A stretch of 64,000 bases of DNA, taken from Sciurus carolinensis (taxonomy: Eukaryota; Chordata; Mammalia; Rodentia; Sciuridae). Below are positions 47,718-58,945 of the stretch, piece by piece; positions within the stretch are counted from its first letter, which is position 1, and every line of letters starts with the position of its first letter. The position numbers and the translations under genes are program-made. Below the pieces are notes generated by a model. That model did no database searches. It worked only from the letters and a program-made list of their open reading frames with translations, and was not told the origin of the DNA. The stretch is taken from NCBI RefSeq assembly GCF_902686445.1, contig NC_062222.1, positions 133,059,035 to 133,123,034 of the forward strand. The letters run 5' to 3'.

Positions 47718-47960
47718 AAGAGTGCTGGAAACCCATATTCCCAGCAGGAAGAAGGCTGAGGTAGGAGGATAACAAGTTCCAAACTAGCTTCAGCAACTTA
47801 GCAAAGCCCTAAGCAACTTGGCAAGAACCTGTCTAAAAATTTAAAAAACAACAACAATATAAGAATGTAGTTCAGTGGTTAAGCGTCCCTGGTGTTTAAT
47901 AGCTGGTACCAAAAAAAAAAAACAAACATAAAAAAAAAACAAAAAAAAAAAAAAAGAAAG
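47718..47960 (+). mobile_element. B1-ID composite SINE, sense, diverged
   Basis: B1 part: GAAGGCTGAGGTAGGAGGAT, AGCTTCAGCAACTTAGC, CCCTAAGCAACTTGGC. ID part: GTAGTTCAGTGGTTAAGCG and AATAGCTGGTACC. A long A-rich tail follows to about 47958. Confidence 0.88.
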
Positions 47961-48370
47961 AACAAAGACATGAACAAGATAACAAAATCAAGGAAAGTCA
48001 AGGATGGAACCAACTAGCAACTAGGATCATGTGTACCCTGCTATGACTCAAGGAGATACACAGGATATCACAGCAGATTTTCCTGCCACAATTCTCTAAA
48101 GTTCACAGGAAAAAAATCAGACCAACCCAGAACGTGGGAGAGTCCACAAGCAAAGGGCCCAGAGTCTTTACCACAGTAATTTTGAAAAGCAATATCAATG
48201 CAAAAATCCCTGATGAAACTTTAGAAATAACTCTATATGTTGAAAGAATTTTTAAAACGAGAGAGACAGCAGTCACATGCAACATGTGAAAACTGATTAG
48301 ATCTGGAATTTATAAAAGTAATGGCACTGCTGAGCTCAGTGTGGGATCCAAATACAGATTATGTGTTAAA

Positions 48371-48548
48371 GTTACTAGATTTAGCAAAGAAAAGCACATG
48401 CTACTCAAAGTTCAAATTTAATAGAACAATGAATTTTCTTAAGTGTGAAGTGTCTTATTGTTCAATATCTGGGACATTTTATGAAAAAGTTGTTTGTATG
48501 AATCTGAAATTGAAATCTAACTGTGTATTCTTTGTTACCCGGTGACTC
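48371..48548. mobile_element. Palindromic MITE-like fossil (MER53-like)
   Basis: The left part (GTTACTAGATTTAGCAAAG ... AAAGTTCAAATTTAA) is an imperfect inverted copy of the right part (AATCTGAAATTGAAATCTAA ... TTTGTTACCCGGTGAC). This matches old palindromic non-autonomous DNA transposons of the MER53 kind. The family name is from memory. Confidence 0.4.
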
Positions 48549-48814
48549 TACTGTATGCCTAGTGACGACATGGAGCTGTTTTCTGAGGACTAATAAAGGC
48601 AGCTAGGCGTACAATATGGTGCCCGACCACAACTTTCTTTCAAATTATTCTGAAAATAATATTTTTAAACATTAGCATCAAGAAAAACACACAAAAGAAA
48701 CAACAAAATTTTATCACATTTTTACAAATTCAATATAAATTTGACAAAATAAGTCAATTGATGCCATTCACATCATTTATGTCTTTTAAAATTAACTTGT
48801 GAAATTGAGGGTGA

Positions 48815-49032
48815 TGTGTGTGTGTGTGTGTGTGTGTATGTGTGTGTGTTTGTGTGTGTATGCTGGAAAACTGAATCCAGGTATCCAGTACCACTTAGCT
48901 ACATCCACAGTCCTTTTTAGTTTTTATTTTCAGATGGGATCTTGCTAACTGGCCCAGGTTGACCTTGAACTTGAGATCTTCCTGCCTCAGTTCTGGAGTC
49001 ACTGGGATTATAGTCATGTGTCACTGTGCCTC
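48815..49032 (-). mobile_element. B1-ID composite SINE, antisense, with TG tail
   Basis: Reversed order: TG-repeat tail 48815-48862, ID part to about 48918 (ACTTAGCTACATCCACAGTC), T-rich linker, then B1 (GATGGGATCTTGCTAACTGG, CTTCCTGCCTCAGTTCTGG, ACTGGGATTATAGTCATGTG). No clear target duplication. Confidence 0.85.
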
Positions 49033-49099
49033 ACTGACACTGAATTTTTGAAATGTTTTTAAAGAATCAAACTACTTGGGAAAACAGTCTGTTTCAAGT

Positions 49100-49960
49100 T
49101 GTCTTTTAAAGACAGGGGTTAACTTAGGAGAAGCTAATTTCTTTTAGGAAAAAAAAAAGAAAAATTAATAAAATTGATAGATCTGAAAAAATTGATAAAT
49201 TGGATTTAATTATCAAATGTTGGATTTTATATCTGAAAAGTGATTGATCTACATTTTAAACCACCCATTAATCAGTAACAAAATGTGATTAGGTAACTTT
49301 TTTTATGAAGCAACCATCAACAAATTGTTAAACTAACATATTACCATTGTTATCTCTGATAATCACTAGTAAGAACACCCAATTCTTCTAAAAAGATAAT
49401 AAAACACAAAATTTAAAATGAGAAAAGATAAAATGTTTAAAATGGAATAATAAAGAAAATATTTTACAGCAAATTTATGAAGTGCCGTCTACGATGCTTT
49501 ATTTATACATACAACTTCTTACACTGTAAAGGAAGAAAGTTGAAAACTAACAAGATAAACATCAAACTGAAACAAAATGTGAAGAATATAAGAGTAAGAC
49601 CAAGTCAAAAAGAAAGGAAAGGAATCACAAAAATAATAGCTCAAGTTGATAAAACAATAAATGTTCAATAGAGGGTATAAATAAAGGTGACTGTCAAAAA
49701 ACTTTTCAAAAACACAATTCACTGTCAAAAACTAATAAGTAAAAATAGATTCAAAGTAAAAATACCAGCACCACACAATGAAATTATGGGTATTTCAATG
49801 ATTAATCAGACACTATGAAAATTGTATGCCAATAAGTTAAAAAAACAGATGGCACTTTTAGAAAACATCAAGTTACTGAAATCATTGTATTTAAAAAATG
49901 AATTAGTTCAACAGTCAAATAAGAAAATTGAGTTAATATTTAGTCCTTCCCAATAAATGT
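49100..49960 (+). mobile_element. L1M ORF2 fragment, sense, heavily decayed
   Basis: From about 49490 the sequence follows the L1 stretch between endonuclease and reverse transcriptase: AAGAAAGGAAAGGAATCAC, AGACACTATGAAAATTGTATGCCAATAAG and the following AAAACATC block. 49100-49420 is a looser match. All frames are broken. Confidence 0.55.
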
Positions 49961-50728
49961 CATTGAAGAGGAGTCAAGACACATAGACCAGGGCAGGAAG
50001 ATTCCTCAAGTTGGAAATAACTTCACTCCTCCTGAAGTGTTGTGCTGCCCCAGTAACTGTAAGGAATTTCCTGGTACTTGTCACTCATGGGTGATTTTCT
50101 TTACCTTGTCCACAAATCTGTAAGTGATTCCTCTTTAAACTTTTTTCCATAGTCCATCAATTCTTTCTTTTCTGCTAGGTCTCTCACCAATATAGAGACA
50201 AAATGGGAAAGTTAAGAAAGAAAACAGGGACCAAGACAGGACAAATGTAGGAAAAGAAGGGGGGCAGTTAGGGAAGCACAACCTAGGGAGTGGGGGAAGG
50301 GAGGAAGGAAGGAAAATTTTATTCATTCTGAAGGTTTTTGCAGGTTCTTCCACATTCCGATTATACTCTCATAGAACTGAGAGAGATCAGGAATCATGTA
50401 CTATGGTGATTCTCCAACTCCATCAATCTAATGCTCATTATTGTTCAGCAGCTGCAGATTGAATCCAACAACTCCGTCTTATACATGAGGAAACCAGAGT
50501 GTGGACAGGGAAGTTGTCCAAAGTCACCTGGTTCTAAATCAGTGACTCTCACCTCTGAAGTCACTGTTTTTTTTATCTGAATCTACATCTGCCCAGGTTT
50601 TCACTCTAGATTATTTTGGATTCAACATAATTCTTTGAAAACAAATATGGTCTCTCTATTATGCCTTTTCCCTCAGAGTACCCAACCCAATGCCAATCAC
50701 AGAGTGAAACATTACATCATTATTATGT
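49961..50728. other. Unique sequence; weak antisense MIR at 50405-50565
   Basis: ACATGAGGAAACCAGAGTGTGG and CCAAAGTCACCTGGTTC resemble a reversed MIR core. The rest is unassigned. Confidence 0.4.
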
Positions 50729-50729
50729 T

Positions 50730-50908
50730 GAATTGTAGAAATGAAATGCATATTCAAATTCTAACCCTCAGTACTACAAAATGTGCCCTTATTTGAAGAA
50801 GGAACATGGAAGATGTGATTAGATATTTTAGGAGATCATGCTGATGTATAATGGGCCCCTGATCCATATAAAGCAGAGACTTTTGGATATAAACATACAC
50901 ACACACAG

Positions 50909-50961
<53 letters not shown>

Positions 50962-51150
50962 GAGAGAGAACCCCACATGAAGATGTGGGCAGAGGTCAGA
51001 GTGAAAATTTTATATACCAAGGAACTCCAAAGATTGTCCCAAAACACTGGAAGCCAGGAGAGATACAGGGAACAGATTCTTACACAGTCCTCAGAAGGAA
51101 TCAGCCTACTGATACCTGTATCTTAGACCTCTAGTCTCTGGAACTGTAAG
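50730..51150 (+). mobile_element. MaLR-type LTR (MLT1-like) with AC/AG expansion, sense
   Basis: AATTCTAACCCTCAGTACTAC, CCCTTATTTGAAGAAGGAAC and GGGCCCCTGATCCATATAAA, then the microsatellite, then GTCCTCAGAAGGAATCAGCC, TGATACCTGTATCTTAGACC and TCTGGAACTGTAAGG in MLT1 order. Confidence 0.7.
50897..50957. repeat. (AC)n then (AG)n microsatellite in LTR
   Basis: (AC)5 at 50897-50906 and (AG)22 at 50913-50957, in the middle of the LTR where related copies carry GACACAGACAC-type sequence. Confidence 0.93.
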
Positions 51151-51389
51151 GCATGACATTCACTGGAAAACCCTTCATTTCTCTGGACCCACTGATAAAT
51201 TTATTCATTACTGGACCCTGAAATGTCAATCCCTACCATTATCTTATACCTCTGATAATGCATGATATCTCAGAGCAATTGTAGAATTCATTTCCTAGGG
51301 CTTGTAAAACTCTAAAATATACAATAAATAAAGGAATCCAATGGGCAACCTATTTATCTGTCTGGCCTAAGTTAACCAATGTTTGTTGG

Positions 51390-51900
51390 ATACTTTATTT
51401 TTGTAGAATAATGTATCCATCCATCAGCCTTAAAAATGAAGGCAATTCTGCAGTATGTGATGTTGTGGATGAACTTTGAGGACTTTATGGCTAAGGGAAA
51501 TAAGTCACAGAAAGGCAAATATTGCATGACTCTATTTATATGTGGTATATTAAAAATTGAAATTCATAGAAGCAGAGAGTAGGTAGAAGGGTTGTACCTG
51601 ATGTGGGAAGGGTGGGGCAGTGGGAGGTGTGAGTCCAAAAGTATGGAGTTGCTGTTGTTTAGGAAAAGTAAGTCTAGAGGTCTGAGGTCCAGCATGAGTA
51701 CTATGATTCATGATATGATACTAGATGCTGGAAATTTGCAAAATGAGTAAATTTCAGCTACTCTCACAACACCAATGGGGGGAAAAAAGGGGGAACAATG
51801 TGAGTAGACAGATAGGTTAATGTGCTTGGCATTATTAATTAGTTCATAGGGTCTGTTTATTAAAACATGCCGAATATTAAATATATACAGTTATTTAAAG
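51390..51900 (+). mobile_element. L1M 3'-end fragment, sense
   Basis: TGTTGTGGATGAACTTTGAG, CATGACTCTATTTATATGTG, GTAGAAGGGTTGTACC, GGAGTTGCTGTTGTTTAGG and the terminal AATATTAAATATATACAG follow the 3' end of an old L1. Confidence 0.75.
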
Positions 51901-53312
51901 TGGCATATTATGCATATGAAAAAATAAGCCTGGAATATCTATTTGCACATTTGTTTTTTGAGGCAAACAGGCCAAGTGAACATAAAAACACAGAGACTTA
52001 CTGTGAATTGAGCACAATACCCACAACATTTTAGTCCTGTTTTCTAATCTCCAAATCCGTATAACATATTTTTTGGCCTTAAACTTGGTTTTATGGTTAA
52101 AGGAATTCACACAAGCAAAATATTTGCCACAAGATTGGTATTCAAAAAACAGTTACCCTCTCTCTTTCCTCTTTCTTTCTGCCCCTTTCGAAATGGAAAG
52201 GTGGTTCTGATCTTTTATTATTTTTATTTTAGATAAATCTTGAAGTAACAGAAATAATTCACAATTCACTTTTTCAGTAAATTATCCCCATTTAATAAAA
52301 AATTTCAGAACACTTTGAGGAATGAGCTTATAAGATGATTGACGGACGTGTTCAAGAGGACATGTCCTCTGAATAGGTGCTCATTTCTCACCAGGAATAT
52401 GTGCAGGAAGGTCTTCTCAGTGTGGCATCTGCATTTTCAAATATGGCATACATCGCATTTTTAAAAAAATGATCAACTATTTTCAGGGTGGAAGTTATTT
52501 CATAAGGTGACTTCTTCAAAGTCTACTGGCTATGAACTATTTTGGGACTAAATACTGAGCAATAACTCACACATCTCAATTTCATCACTGATTCTCAAGG
52601 TGACATTAAGCAAGACTTGGTTCCTTCACATCTTGTCCTTTTACCTGAAATATAAGAGCACAAATTACCTACCATCCCATCATCTAGCAAGGGAAATATC
52701 AATGTTGTATCTAATCCCAGCACACTTAAGTGTCGAGAGAAGTTCCTTCTGTGACATGTACCCAGGTCTCTCGTGCATATGTAGTTTCAAAAAGCAAAAT
52801 AAATGTTTGATGCATTAAACTGTCTAATTAAATAATCATGATTTGAAAGCAAGACCCACTCTTTTTGATGTTTCAGGTGGAAGAATAGTGAAGGATTGAG
52901 CATCGAATTTTACCATGGGGAGTCTCTGATTAAATTTTACTTTTCCCACTTCCGAAGATTGATTTTGAAAAACTTAGAGAAAAAAAGATTGCAAAGTTAG
53001 TTCTAAATATGAAAATACAGAGAAAGATAAAAGTGGTGAAGTGAGATTTAAGTTACATACGATGGACCACAACTTGTTTATTGGAGTGCATATGAGGATA
53101 TTTCTGAGTTTAAAATAAAGTGTGCATTTACAGTATTTATATATTTGTTTTCTGATTCTTTTTTCTTTTTGCTTTGCTTTTACTTTGTATCATACAAAAT
53201 ATATTGTTGTGACATAAATTAAAAGCAAGTAAACAAATATGTAATAAAATGCTTTAAGATACATCATCTGGACTTAAGAGTTAAACACTATAAATAAAAA
53301 TTTGGAGCAGAG
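51901..53312. other. Unique AT-rich sequence
   Basis: No gene or repeat recognised. A T/C-rich patch lies at 52155-52190. Confidence 0.45.
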
Positions 53313-53314
53313 AA

Positions 53315-54765
53315 ATAAATCCACACATATACAGTCAGTTGATCTTGACAAATGTTCCAAGAACACACAATGGGAAAAGGAGAGTCTCTTCAACAAATGG
53401 TTCTGGGAAAAATGAATATCCACATTTTGAAAATAAACGTTGGATCCTTAGCATACATACGACTTGAAATGGTAAAACTCTTGGAATTTTGCGCAAGGGA
53501 AAACTTCCGAATATTGGTCCTGATGATGATTTCTTGCCTATGACTTCAGAAGCACAGACAATGAAAACACAAATTAGCAAATGAGACTGAATCTATCCAC
53601 AGGCTTCTCCACAGGAAGGGCGAGAGTCACAGAACCAGGAAACAAGCTGAAAAACAGAAGTTGATATTTGCAAGCTATATATCTGAAAAGAAGTTAATAT
53701 TCTGTGTAAGAAATTCCTTGAATTCAATAGAAAAAAAGCTTAAAAGCACAAATGATCTGATTTAAAATTGTCTATTCAAAGAAATTGAATAGACATTTTG
53801 CCAAAACAAATAGCCAATGGATACATGAAAAAGGGGTTCAGTATCACCAACCAAGGAAACAAATTAAAAGACAATGAGATATCACCTCCCACCTGTGAGA
53901 TGGCAATTATTAATAAAAGACAGTGGGTGTTGGCAAGTTTATGAAAAATTAGAATAATTGTACATTGTGTTGTGAGTACTAAATGGTATAGCTGGTATGC
54001 AAGATAGCATGGAATTTTCTTGAAAAATTAAAAATAGAAATAGAATTATCATATAATCCAGAAATTCATTTCCTAAATGTATGTGTGTGTTTGTGATTTG
54101 AAATCAGAATCTCAAAAATATTAGAACTCTTATGTTCATTGTAGCATTATCATAGCCCTATTTACAAAAAACAAGATACACATATACATCTCAAAGGTTA
54201 GTCTCTGGGCAGATAAATGGATAAAGAAAATGTGGTACATACCTGCAGTGGAATATTATTCTGCCTTAAAATATGAGATCCTATCATGTGCTACACAACA
54301 TGGATGAACCTGTACCATACTATAGTGAAGGTAATAACCCATTTCAAAAAGATGGATACTGTTGATACTGTATGAGGTTTCTGAAATAGTCAAACACATA
54401 GAAGTAGAGAATAAAATGGTGGTTGCAAGGGACTGGGAGGAAGTAGGAAAGAAGAGCTTTTAAAGTTAGTACAAGTTTTTATTTGCGCAAGATAAATTCT
54501 ATAGATCTGCTTCATAACATTTTAACTGTTCTTAAACCAAGAAAGGGCAGGGGGAGGCACAGAAAACTTTCAGAGGTGATAGATATTTTATAAGCTTAAT
54601 GGGGTGACATATCACGGGTGTATGTATGTATATGCAGGTGGTCAAATTCATCAAATTGGATACATTAAGCATGTGAAGCTTTTTTAGTTTTTAATCTTGT
54701 TTATTTATTTAGTTTCTGTAGATCAAGTATATCTCAATAAATTGTTCAAAAAAAAAAAAAATAAG
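53315..54765 (+). mobile_element. L1M ORF2 C-terminus and 3' UTR, sense
   Basis: Old L1. AGTCAGTTGATCTTGACAAA, GAGTCTCTTCAACAAATGG, the region around GCCAATGGATACATGAAAAA, GAGATGGCAATTATTAATAA, GTGGAATATTATTCTGCC and ATGGTGGTTGCAAGGGACTG run in L1 order. It ends in a 3' terminus with AATAAATTG and a poly(A) stretch near 54749-54762. ORF2 is closed throughout. Confidence 0.85.
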
Positions 54766-54883
54766 GGAAAGCAACATGTAGCTCTGTGCCCTGGGCAGGT
54801 GAAAGTGATCACACCTACAGGACATAAATGAGCTCTCTTCACCCTGAGATTTCTGAGATAACTAAGTTTTCAGGAAACCTTAA

Positions 54884-55082
54884 CTTTTTTTCCATACTGG
54901 AGATTAAACACCGGGTCTCCCAATTCCCCCCCCTGAACTACAACCCCATCCTTTTTTTTTTTTTTTTTTCTCTTGAGACAGTGTCTTTCAAAATTACCCA
55001 GGATGACCTGGAAGTTATATTCCACCTGGTGTAGCCTCTGGAGTCACTGGGACTGTAGGCATGTACCACAATGCCCCACTAC
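54884..55082 (-). mobile_element. B1-ID composite SINE, antisense
   Basis: Reversed ID part (CATACTGGAGATTAAACACC, CTGAACTACAACCCCATCC), T18 linker, then reversed B1 (CTCTTGAGACAGTGTC, CTCTGGAGTCACTGGGAC, TAGGCATGTACCACAATGCC). A perfect 10-bp target duplication GAAACCTTAA is present at 54874-54883 and 55083-55092. Confidence 0.92.
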
Positions 55083-55092
55083 GAAACCTTAA

Positions 55093-56254
55093 TCAGAGTT
55101 GCAAATTAATGCCACACTTGGGTGAAACTGGTTGCATTTACTCAGAGACAAAGCTATCCCCACAAAACTAACATTTTAGTCTTTTTTTTTTTTTTACAAT
55201 GTTCATTTACATTACATTTTACTCATCTATCTGCAACTTCTGAATGGTTAGGCGTCTCAGTCCTAAATGGATAATCCACAGTCTACCTGCAACAGCAATT
55301 TTACAAAGTATGAACTAGAAACTCCAAAGTAGAGTTTGCTTTTCATACGGAACTGGTCATTGTAACAAAGCCTGGATATTCCAAGGTGGAGAGATTTAAG
55401 GACACTTCACTGGCAATATGAGTTTCTGGCTGACTCAGGGGTTCTCCATTCCCCTCTCCCACCGTACCCTCCCCTCTGCCCAGGGAGTTAAACTCCTGAC
55501 TGCATTGTTGGTAGGTATGCAGCAGACTGATGAAATCTTAGGGAAAGGTGTCCTTTCCCAGGAAATTTAGCATGGTTTGGCTCGTATAGGATACATCACT
55601 CATAATTTAAAAGTACTACATTTTACTTAGATACCTCTTATTAGATATCTTTGAACAGTCTTAAGCTGGTTAAGGAAATATTGAATTTTTTGATCTGCAA
55701 AACACAGGAAATAGGAAGGACAGGGAGATGAAATAAACAACAGTATTCTTAAGTTTGTTTGTATATTGGGCCTCAATACTTGCTTTGGGCTTTGTTCATG
55801 ATGATCAGACCCATGTGTGCCTCCCAAAGGGAAGGCAATTTAGTAAATGCACCTACAATTAATCACAGAGTAGAACTTCTCAGAGAAAGACAAGGTAAGT
55901 GGGTCTTCCTTTGTTTTCTGTCGCTTTAGAAGATGCAGGATATTTTTAGCTAAAATATTCTGATTTCCTCTGACAGATGAATACACATCCAAAAATATTG
56001 GTTGTATAAAAACCTGTGGGTGGACCAGGTTGCAGTAGCCTGGTTTGTTTGGGGATTTAAGCTAATGTTTAGGCACACTGTGGAGTCAGATTCTAACTAT
56101 GAACCTTGCTTTCCTTATCATAATATTGTTCCTGGTCTCTTGTTGTGGTAGAAAATAAAAGCCTTTTTTTTTTTTCCTGGAAAACAATTGGGGACTATTA
56201 GGTTGATATAGAAAAATAGCTGTTAGTATTTATCGATTCTTATTTCAGGACAGA
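55093..56254. other. Unique sequence, no gene seen
   Basis: A C-rich patch lies at 55445-55490 and a T-run at 55182-55194. No repeat family recognised. Confidence 0.45.
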
Positions 56255-56575
56255 GATGTTGCTATGCTCCTATATGAAGGGCCCTGTATCTGCTGTTCCA
56301 ATTGCCTAGAATATTCATTTGTCCCAAACCCTCTTTCTTCAATCCTTCAGGTCTCTTTAAAGACAAATTTTCTTTTAAGGTTTCCCTGTGTACCTTGTCT
56401 AATATTTAATATTCTTTGAGAGAAAGCTTTACATGGCCTTTGACTATTTTTCTTATTATTTATCCTTCCCTTCCCTACACTCCTATTTTGTATTTTATTT
56501 AATTATTACACATTACTCAAGAAGTGTGTACAGCTCCCTCCCCAAGAAAGAAGGCTTAGTCTTCCTCTGAGAGGT
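56255..56575 (+). mobile_element. L2 LINE 3' fragment, sense
   Basis: GTTCCAATTGCCTAGAATAT, CAATCCTTCAGGTCTCTTTA, AAGGTTTCCCTGTG and CTCCCTCCCCAAGAAAGAAGG run in L2 3' order. Confidence 0.65.
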
Positions 56576-57655
56576 GATAGGATGATGGGGTGGAAGGTCA
56601 TCTGGATGATCTAGGCAAGGGCTGGAGCTGGAAAGCAAAGCCCGAACCCATTACCTGGCTGAAGCTAGTGGGTAGAAACTCCGGGAGAGAAATTCCAGGT
56701 CTCAGCAGAATGGAGAAAATTTAAATGTGACTTCTGTGGAAAGAGGAAGTTCCTGGAAAATGGAGACCTTAACCAAGAAGTATGATCAGACTGCAGGGTT
56801 ATCGCAATGATGATTAAAGTCCTGGAAGAAATACAGAATTAAATGTTTTTCAGGGACTTCACATGATCACTAGATTTTTAGTAAAGGTTGACTGTCAAGA
56901 CACCAATCACCAAGCTTCTATGGACAAAGAAATGCTGAGAATTCTAATACAAATTACAATGATCACACTGTGCAATTTTGAATAGATAAATCATAGCTCC
57001 AAAAGGAAGATAGCATGGGGTGGCAATGACCTTCACAGAGCAGCTAGATACTGTGTGAGTTGCTTCACTCCATCTCTGTTTTTCTGCACATCATCATTTC
57101 AAATGAAGAAACGAAGATGGCGAGAAACCTCATGTGAACACAGTGAGAAAGCTGCAGACCTGAGACGGGACTTCCAGACTAACTATTATATTATATTATA
57201 TTATATTATATTATATTATATTATAGCTAGACTGTTTTTTAAAATAGGCAATAAATACAAAAATAAAACAAGCGTAAATTAATAGAAAAGTGCCTAAGAT
57301 GTTTTTTGTGGCTCAAGTGAAGAAATCTGAAAGTTGAATTAGCTTTGTTCACCCTAGAAGAGCAATTACATGGGGAAGATCAGTGGAATAGAATAAGAGG
57401 AAGAGAAGCAAGGAGGATAATGGGAAAAAGGAGAAATTGCCAAATGAAACTGATCAAATTTCATGTATCTATCACAGCAAATTCCACCTTCATGTTTATC
57501 TCTAAATCACCAATTAAAAACAATAAATAGTACAAATAAAAAAAATAGTACAAATAGAAAAAAATGCACTGGCTTGTTATAATTTAAATAATTAAACATT
57601 TTTTAGTATGTGCATTAAAAAAACCAATAAATAAATACAAAGAAGACCAGTAGAG
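56576..57655. other. Unique sequence with pentamer array
   Basis: No gene or interspersed repeat recognised apart from the TTATA array at 57186-57225. Confidence 0.45.
57186..57225. repeat. (TTATA)8 pentanucleotide array
   Basis: Eight perfect TTATA units, likely polymorphic. Confidence 0.95.
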
Positions 57656-57659
57656 TATA

Positions 57660-57825
57660 GCAAGAGGGAGAGTGAGAGAGTGAAGGGGAGAGAAAAAGGA
57701 AATATTAGTGAGTGAAATGGAGCAAATTATATTCTCTGCCTGCATGAGTATGTCAAAATGAACCCCAGTATTATGTATAATTATAATACACTCATAAAAA
57801 TATTTAAAAAGAAAGTTACTTGTGA
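57660..57825 (+). mobile_element. L1 3'-terminal fragment, sense
   Basis: A purine-rich GAGAG region, then CATGAGTATGTCAAAATGAA, CCCCAGTATTATGTATAATT and an A-rich end resemble the terminal part of a rodent L1 3' UTR. Short and from memory. Confidence 0.4.
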
Positions 57826-58224
57826 CTATGAGTTCCAAACTTGAGTTAAGCAGAATTAAAACAAACTTGCCCAGTTGAACTTGGATTGGCCATCTTCTCC
57901 ACCTAAGAAAATCTTAAGAATAATGGTTAAATTTTTCAGACTGAAACATCACAGTGAGCTCATAACCTAGTATATTTAAGCATGAAGGGTAATTTCACTG
58001 AATCATGAATTCACATATGTATTACTCATGATGGGTTTTAGTATATCACCATGTTTTATAAAGTTGTATTTTTATCTTTTGAATTATTTCCTGATGATAA
58101 AAATAATCATGTCCTTTATGATCTCTGGAAATTGGGGAAAAAATTTATAAGTTTCCTACTACAAAGATCCTTTTTCTCCAGTGATAAATCATGTGTATCT
58201 GGCAAGTTGGCACAAATTTATTGG
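57826..58224. other. Unique AT-rich sequence
   Basis: Nothing recognised. The 138-codon plus frame starting at 58051 runs straight through the following MIR and is treated as chance. Confidence 0.45.
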
Positions 58225-58425
58225 TCAGCTAACATAACAATAGCAGCTAATAGTACTTATTCTTTGACTGCAATTTTCATGTGTAACTCATTTCATCCTC
58301 AGTACAAATGCAAGGAGCTGCTTTATTTCCATTTATTAACAGTGAGAACTGAGGCAGAGATTTTAAATAACATATCCAAGTGTGCACAACTTCTGTGCAT
58401 ACTAAGCACTGAACTAGAATTTTGG
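58225..58425 (-). mobile_element. MIR SINE, antisense
   Basis: TGTAACTCATTTCATCCTCA, GAGAACTGAGGCAGAG and GCACTGAACTAGAATTTTGG are reversed MIR landmarks in order. Confidence 0.6.
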
Positions 58426-58684
58426 GGAATAAAAAAATTATATGAGAGATGCATCATTTGTCCTTAAACAAAAATTCTAAAATTCCCAACTATTGGATGG
58501 ATAAATAAATATATGAATAAGTAGATTAATCAACTGAGTAGTTAATGAAAGAGCTAAGTGACAACGTGTATTATATAATTAAATGCAATCTTTGCAGTTG
58601 CTGAGTCTAAATCCTTTTTGAAATCAACAGAGAAAAAAATAGAGAGTATTTTGGTATTTGAGTGAAATGAAGTAATTTTGAGCT

Positions 58685-58945
58685 TTAGAAAAGAGAAAGC
58701 AATCCAATAAATTCAACATATATTGTATTCACATAATGCTGGAGCAACATTGGAATAGATCTTTGGGTTATAGAAACAAATGTGATATATTTGCCATCCT
58801 CAACATCTTTCTAGTAGGAGACAAAGATTTGTAAACAAATAATTGCAAGATGGTTTGGTTTAGGCAATAACTTAATGCAGATGAGATGTGCAAGTATTAT
58901 AGAAGAGAAAGAACAAGTGTTTTTCTAAATGTAGATAGAAAATTC
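58685..58945 (-). mobile_element. L2 3'-end fragment, antisense, weak
   Basis: CAATAAATTCAACATATATTG, CTTTCTAGTAGGAGACAAAG and GTAAACAAATAATTGC resemble the reversed L2 3' region. Strongly diverged. Confidence 0.35.

Noticed and set aside
57186..57225. CRISPR-like or other regular array
   Set aside because: It is a simple pentanucleotide microsatellite with no spacers.
58051..58467. 138-codon plus-strand frame
   Set aside because: Its second half is an antisense MIR fossil, so it is not a gene.
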